64,000 nucleotides of DNA from Bacillota bacterium. GTDB taxonomy: Bacteria; Bacillota_I; Bacilli_A; RF39; UBA660. This document shows, one piece after another, positions 60,799 to 64,000 of the stretch (the stretch's first letter is position 1; each line of letters starts with the position of its first letter). Made by a program: the position numbers and the translations under genes. The notes beneath the pieces were generated by a model. The model made no database searches. It was not told the origin of the DNA and worked only from the letters and a program-made list of their open reading frames with translations. Location of the stretch: positions 1-64,000 of the forward strand of contig SVAQ01000002.1 in assembly GCA_015059305.1 (NCBI GenBank), read 5' to 3'.

Positions 60799-62412
60799 TT
60801 GGAAAAAGAATTATCTCGTAATGAGCAAATTCATGCCAAAGGTTTCGATATGAATGGATATCGAGATTATTCCACAGTTTCTGATTATAAAAAGATTAAG
60901 GTGGGGCCTAAAGTTTTAGACGATGCAGTTTTAGAGTTAGGCTCCTTAAATTCTTCTAGATAGGATTGTTTAAGACACCCATTTGGAAGTAAAAAAGAAG
61001 TGTTAAGAGCTTTGATGGAAAAAGATATTCCAACATTGCGCGCTATATCAAATTTTTATTATCAGACAAGTGGTATTTATGAAAGAGTATGTAATTATTT
61101 TGCTTTTTTATATAGATATGATTGGTATGTAGTTCCTGAGATTTATGATGATAAAGTAAAAGAAGAAAAAGTATTAACAGATTTTTGTAAAGTATTAAAT
61201 TATTTAGATAATTCTTATCTTAAAAAGATTTGCGGAGATATTGCTCTTGAAGTAATAAAGAATGGTTGTTATTATGGTTATGTAGTTCCTTCTACAGAAG
61301 GTATTATTTTACAACAACTTCCTGTTGAATATTGCCGTTCAAGATACTCTGTTCAAGGCATGCCGGCAATTGAATTTAATATGAAATTTTTTGATACTTT
61401 TAGAGATGTTAATTATCGTATGAAAGTATTAAATTTATTCCCAGATGAATTTAAGAAGGGATATATTTTATACCAAAAGAGAAAATTAGAACCAGATTTT
61501 TAGGGAGATAGTGGTAGTTGGTATTTATTAGATCCTAAAAATTCTGTGAAATTTAATTTTAATGGAAGCGATGTGCCGCAATTCATTACTGCAATTCCTT
61601 CTATCATTGATTTAGATGCGGCCCAAGATTTAGACCGCAGAAAACAAATGTAGAAGTTATTAAAGATTTTAATTCAAAAACTTCCAATGGATAAGAATGG
61701 CGATTTAATTTTTGATATTGATGAAGCAAGAGATATTCATAATAATGCGGTTCAAATGTTAAAACGTGCGGTTGGGGTAGATATTTTAACTACATTTGCC
61801 GATGTAGAGTCGATTGATTTATCTGATAAAAATACAACTACAACTACTGATGATTTAGCTAAAGTAGAACGAACTGTATATAATTCACTTGGTGTTTCAT
61901 AGAATTTATTTAATACGGATGGAAATTTATCTCTTGAAAAATCTATTTTAAATGATGAATCATCAGGACGCAATCTATTATTACAATTTTCAATGTTCTT
62001 TGATAGACATATTCAATCAAAGAATACAAATAGAAAAAAATATAATTTTAAATTATATATGTTAGAAACAACGCAATATAATTATAAAGAATTAGCAAAA
62101 TTATATAAAGAGCAAACTCAAATTGGATATTCAAAAATGCTACCTTAGATTGCTCTTGGACATTCACAAAGTTTTATTTTGAATTCTATTACTTTTGAAA
62201 ATGATTTCTTACATTTAAGCGAAATTATGATTCCTCCATTATCAAGTAATACTATAAATGGAGAAGATGTTTTGGGTAAAAAAGATTAGACAAGCACAAG
62301 TAAAAGTCAAAGTAAAACAGGTGCTTCTTCTGGAGATAAGGGTGGTAGACCTGAAAAGGAAGATAGTTAGAAAAGTGAAAAAACAATAAAGAATAAAGAG
62401 TCAATGTCTTAA
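60799..62412 (+). CDS. Portal protein (seven TAG)
   Basis: 537 residues from TTG (RBS GGAGGTGG). Typical portal order: ISNFYYQTSGIYERVCNYFA, DIALEVIKNGCYYGYVVP, LPVEYCRSRYSVQG, a QKLLKILIQKLPMDKNGDLI stem region, and a Ser/Lys-rich tail. Fits the place after terminase. It dodecamerises at the head vertex. Confidence 0.85.
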
Positions 62413-62428
62413 TGGGGAGGATTATTGA

Positions 62429-63952
62429 ATGAAACATATGAGTATTAAATTGGATAGCCCAATTGAAATTATAAATGTTAAGCCTCTTAATCCATTGATT
62501 TCTAAATGCTAGATTAAAGTTTGTTATGTTGGTGATGAACCAAATCGTAACCGCAGTATTATTACAAAAGATGTTGCGCGTGAAATGGCTAATTCATTAC
62601 CTGGAAGTCCAATTGTTGGATTCTTTAATAAGAACGCAAAAGATTTTGAAGAACATAATAGACAGATTACAATTTCTAATGGTGAATTCAATATTGAAGA
62701 TACTACTAGACCTTATGGTTTTGTTGATTTAGGAGCTAAGGTTTGGTTTTAGAAATTTTTAGATGATGGAAAAAATGAACATGAATATTTAATGACTGAA
62801 GGTTATCTTTGGACAGGACAATATCCAGAATGTCAAAGAATAATAACTTCCGGAAATAATCAATCTATGGAATTAGATGAAGAAACAATTAAGGCTGAAT
62901 GGTCAAAAGATGAAAATGGATATCCGGAATTTTTTATTATAAATGAGGCTATTATCTCTAAATTATGTATTTTAGGGGAAGAGTTCGAACCTTGTTTTGA
63001 AGGTTCTCAAATTACAAACGTTTAGTTCTCATTCAAGGAAGATTTCAAACAACAATTATTCTCCATGATGCAAGAACTAACAGAATTCTTAAAAGAAGGA
63101 GGAGCAAAAATGTTTAATAGATACGCTGTTGAAATTGGCGATGCTCTATGGACAGCTCTATACAGCTATTTAAAAGAAACTTATTCAGACACAGAATATC
63201 GCATTGTAGAATTTTGTGAAAATGAAGAACAGAAATTTGCAGTTCTACAGAACGGCGAAGAATATTATTCTTTAAACTTCTCTATGTCTGAAGAAGAAGG
63301 ATTTATTCCTGCGAAATTAGAAAAATTAGTTGATTATGCTGAAAAAGAAGAACCTCAATTTTCTTTAGAAAAAATTCAAGAATTTGTGGACAATTTAGAA
63401 AAAGTTGATAATCAACAAATTGATGATAATTTAGAAGGCAAAGAAACAGAATTTGCTGAAGACAATAAGGAAGAAGAAAAGTGTCCTGAATGCGGTAAGC
63501 CAAAAGATGAGTGTACTTGCAAGAAAGAAGAAGATAAGAAGGAATATTGCTTAGATGAAATTCCAGAATATCAAGATTTAATGACACAATATTCTGAATT
63601 AGAACAAAAATATAACGCTTTAGTAGAAGAAAAAAATGCTTTAGAAGAAGAAATTCAACCTTTAGCTGAATTTAAGAAACAGGCTGAAAGAAAAGAAAAA
63701 GAAGAAATGATTGCTAGTTTCTATATGCTAACTGATGAAGATAAAGCAGATGTAATTGCTAATATTGATACTTATTCTTTAGGTGATATTGAAGCAAAAC
63801 TTTCTATTATTTGCGTGCGCAACAAAGTAAGCTTTAACTTAGAAGAAGAAGACGATATGCCTGGAGCAACAACTTTCAATTTAGAAGATACACAAGATGA
63901 ATCTGTTCCAGCTTGGGTTAAGGCCGCACTTAAAACTGCGAAAAATATGTGA
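62429..63952 (+). CDS. Capsid protease/scaffold fusion (three TAG)
   Basis: 507 residues. N-terminal 210 residues resemble phage prohead-protease-like domains (NPLISKCQIKVCYVGDEPNR, GFVDLGAKVWF). A small zinc ribbon KCPECGKPKDECTCKK is inserted at about 350. A long coiled-coil scaffold (YSELEQKYNALVEEKNALEE) follows, then the tail SVPAWVKAALKTAKNM. It lies before the capsid gene. Confidence 0.8.
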
Positions 63953-63979
63953 TAATAATACAAGGAGGATATACTGAAT

Positions 63980-64000
63980 ATGTTTACTGATTTCTTAAAG
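63980..64000 (+). CDS. Start of next gene, probable major capsid protein
   Basis: MFTDFLK after AAGGAGG; runs off the window. Assigned by order only. Confidence 0.5.

Overview
The window is AT-rich (about 30% G+C by eye), almost fully coding, and comes from a large tailed bacteriophage (or its prophage form) of a low-GC Firmicutes-like host. Supporting this are AGGAGG-type ribosome binding sites, sigma-70-like promoters (TTGACA/17/TATAAT), a Gram-positive-style lipoprotein signal, and a terminase - portal - protease/scaffold - capsid order at the right end. No tRNA gene could be recognised by eye.

Many genes are cut by in-frame TAG codons and read through coherently when TAG is glutamine (genetic code 15). 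The clearest cases are two PD-(D/E)xK nucleases in which TAG supplies the Q of a QHY motif (10662-11384 and 60428-60784). The phage also encodes its own release factor 2 (53744-54796), with SPF and GGQ motifs, which recognises TAA and TGA but not TAG. TAG is dense in the late genes (about 34 in eight genes, 54.9-63.95 kb) and in the radical-SAM locus (1-11.4 kb). It is nearly absent from the small early-type genes (11.4-49.9 kb), where a few genes use TAG as a real stop.

Layout. (1) 1-9.4 kb, minus strand: a locus with four radical SAM/SPASM enzymes, a SPASM-only protein, a U32-like cysteine protein, an FkbM methyltransferase, and a 221-residue protein whose last 83 residues carry a tyrosine every four residues. 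This looks like a phage-borne peptide- or protein-modification (RiPP-like) system and is the most interesting feature. (2) 9.4-11.4 kb: a degenerate HNH protein, a small protein and a homing-type nuclease. (3) 11.4-35.6 kb, minus strand: dozens of small early-type genes (zinc ribbons, coiled coils, membrane peptides), plus an M20-like peptidase/zinc-ribbon fusion, a metallophosphoesterase, a nucleotidyltransferase and a Thg1-like 3'-5' polymerase. (4) 35.7-38.4 kb, plus strand: a CopG-type regulator, a DUF6291-like protein, an iteron-like AT-rich repeat region and small TAG-containing genes. (5) 38.4-49.9 kb, minus strand: mostly monocistronic early genes, each with a consensus promoter. Terminator hairpins are fused to the next promoter, and the gaps hold GC-rich stem-loop elements and candidate small RNAs. 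(6) 50.2-54.8 kb, minus strand: RF2, FolD, a TIM-barrel-like protein and a radical SAM-PDZ-DUF512-like enzyme in one operon. (7) 54.9-64 kb, plus strand: packaging and head genes, interrupted by a HAD-kinase fusion, a cytidylyltransferase-like gene and a nuclease.

A divergent promoter pair at 54.83-54.89 kb fires RF2 leftward and the TAG-rich head genes rightward. The termination-code change and late expression can therefore be switched on together.
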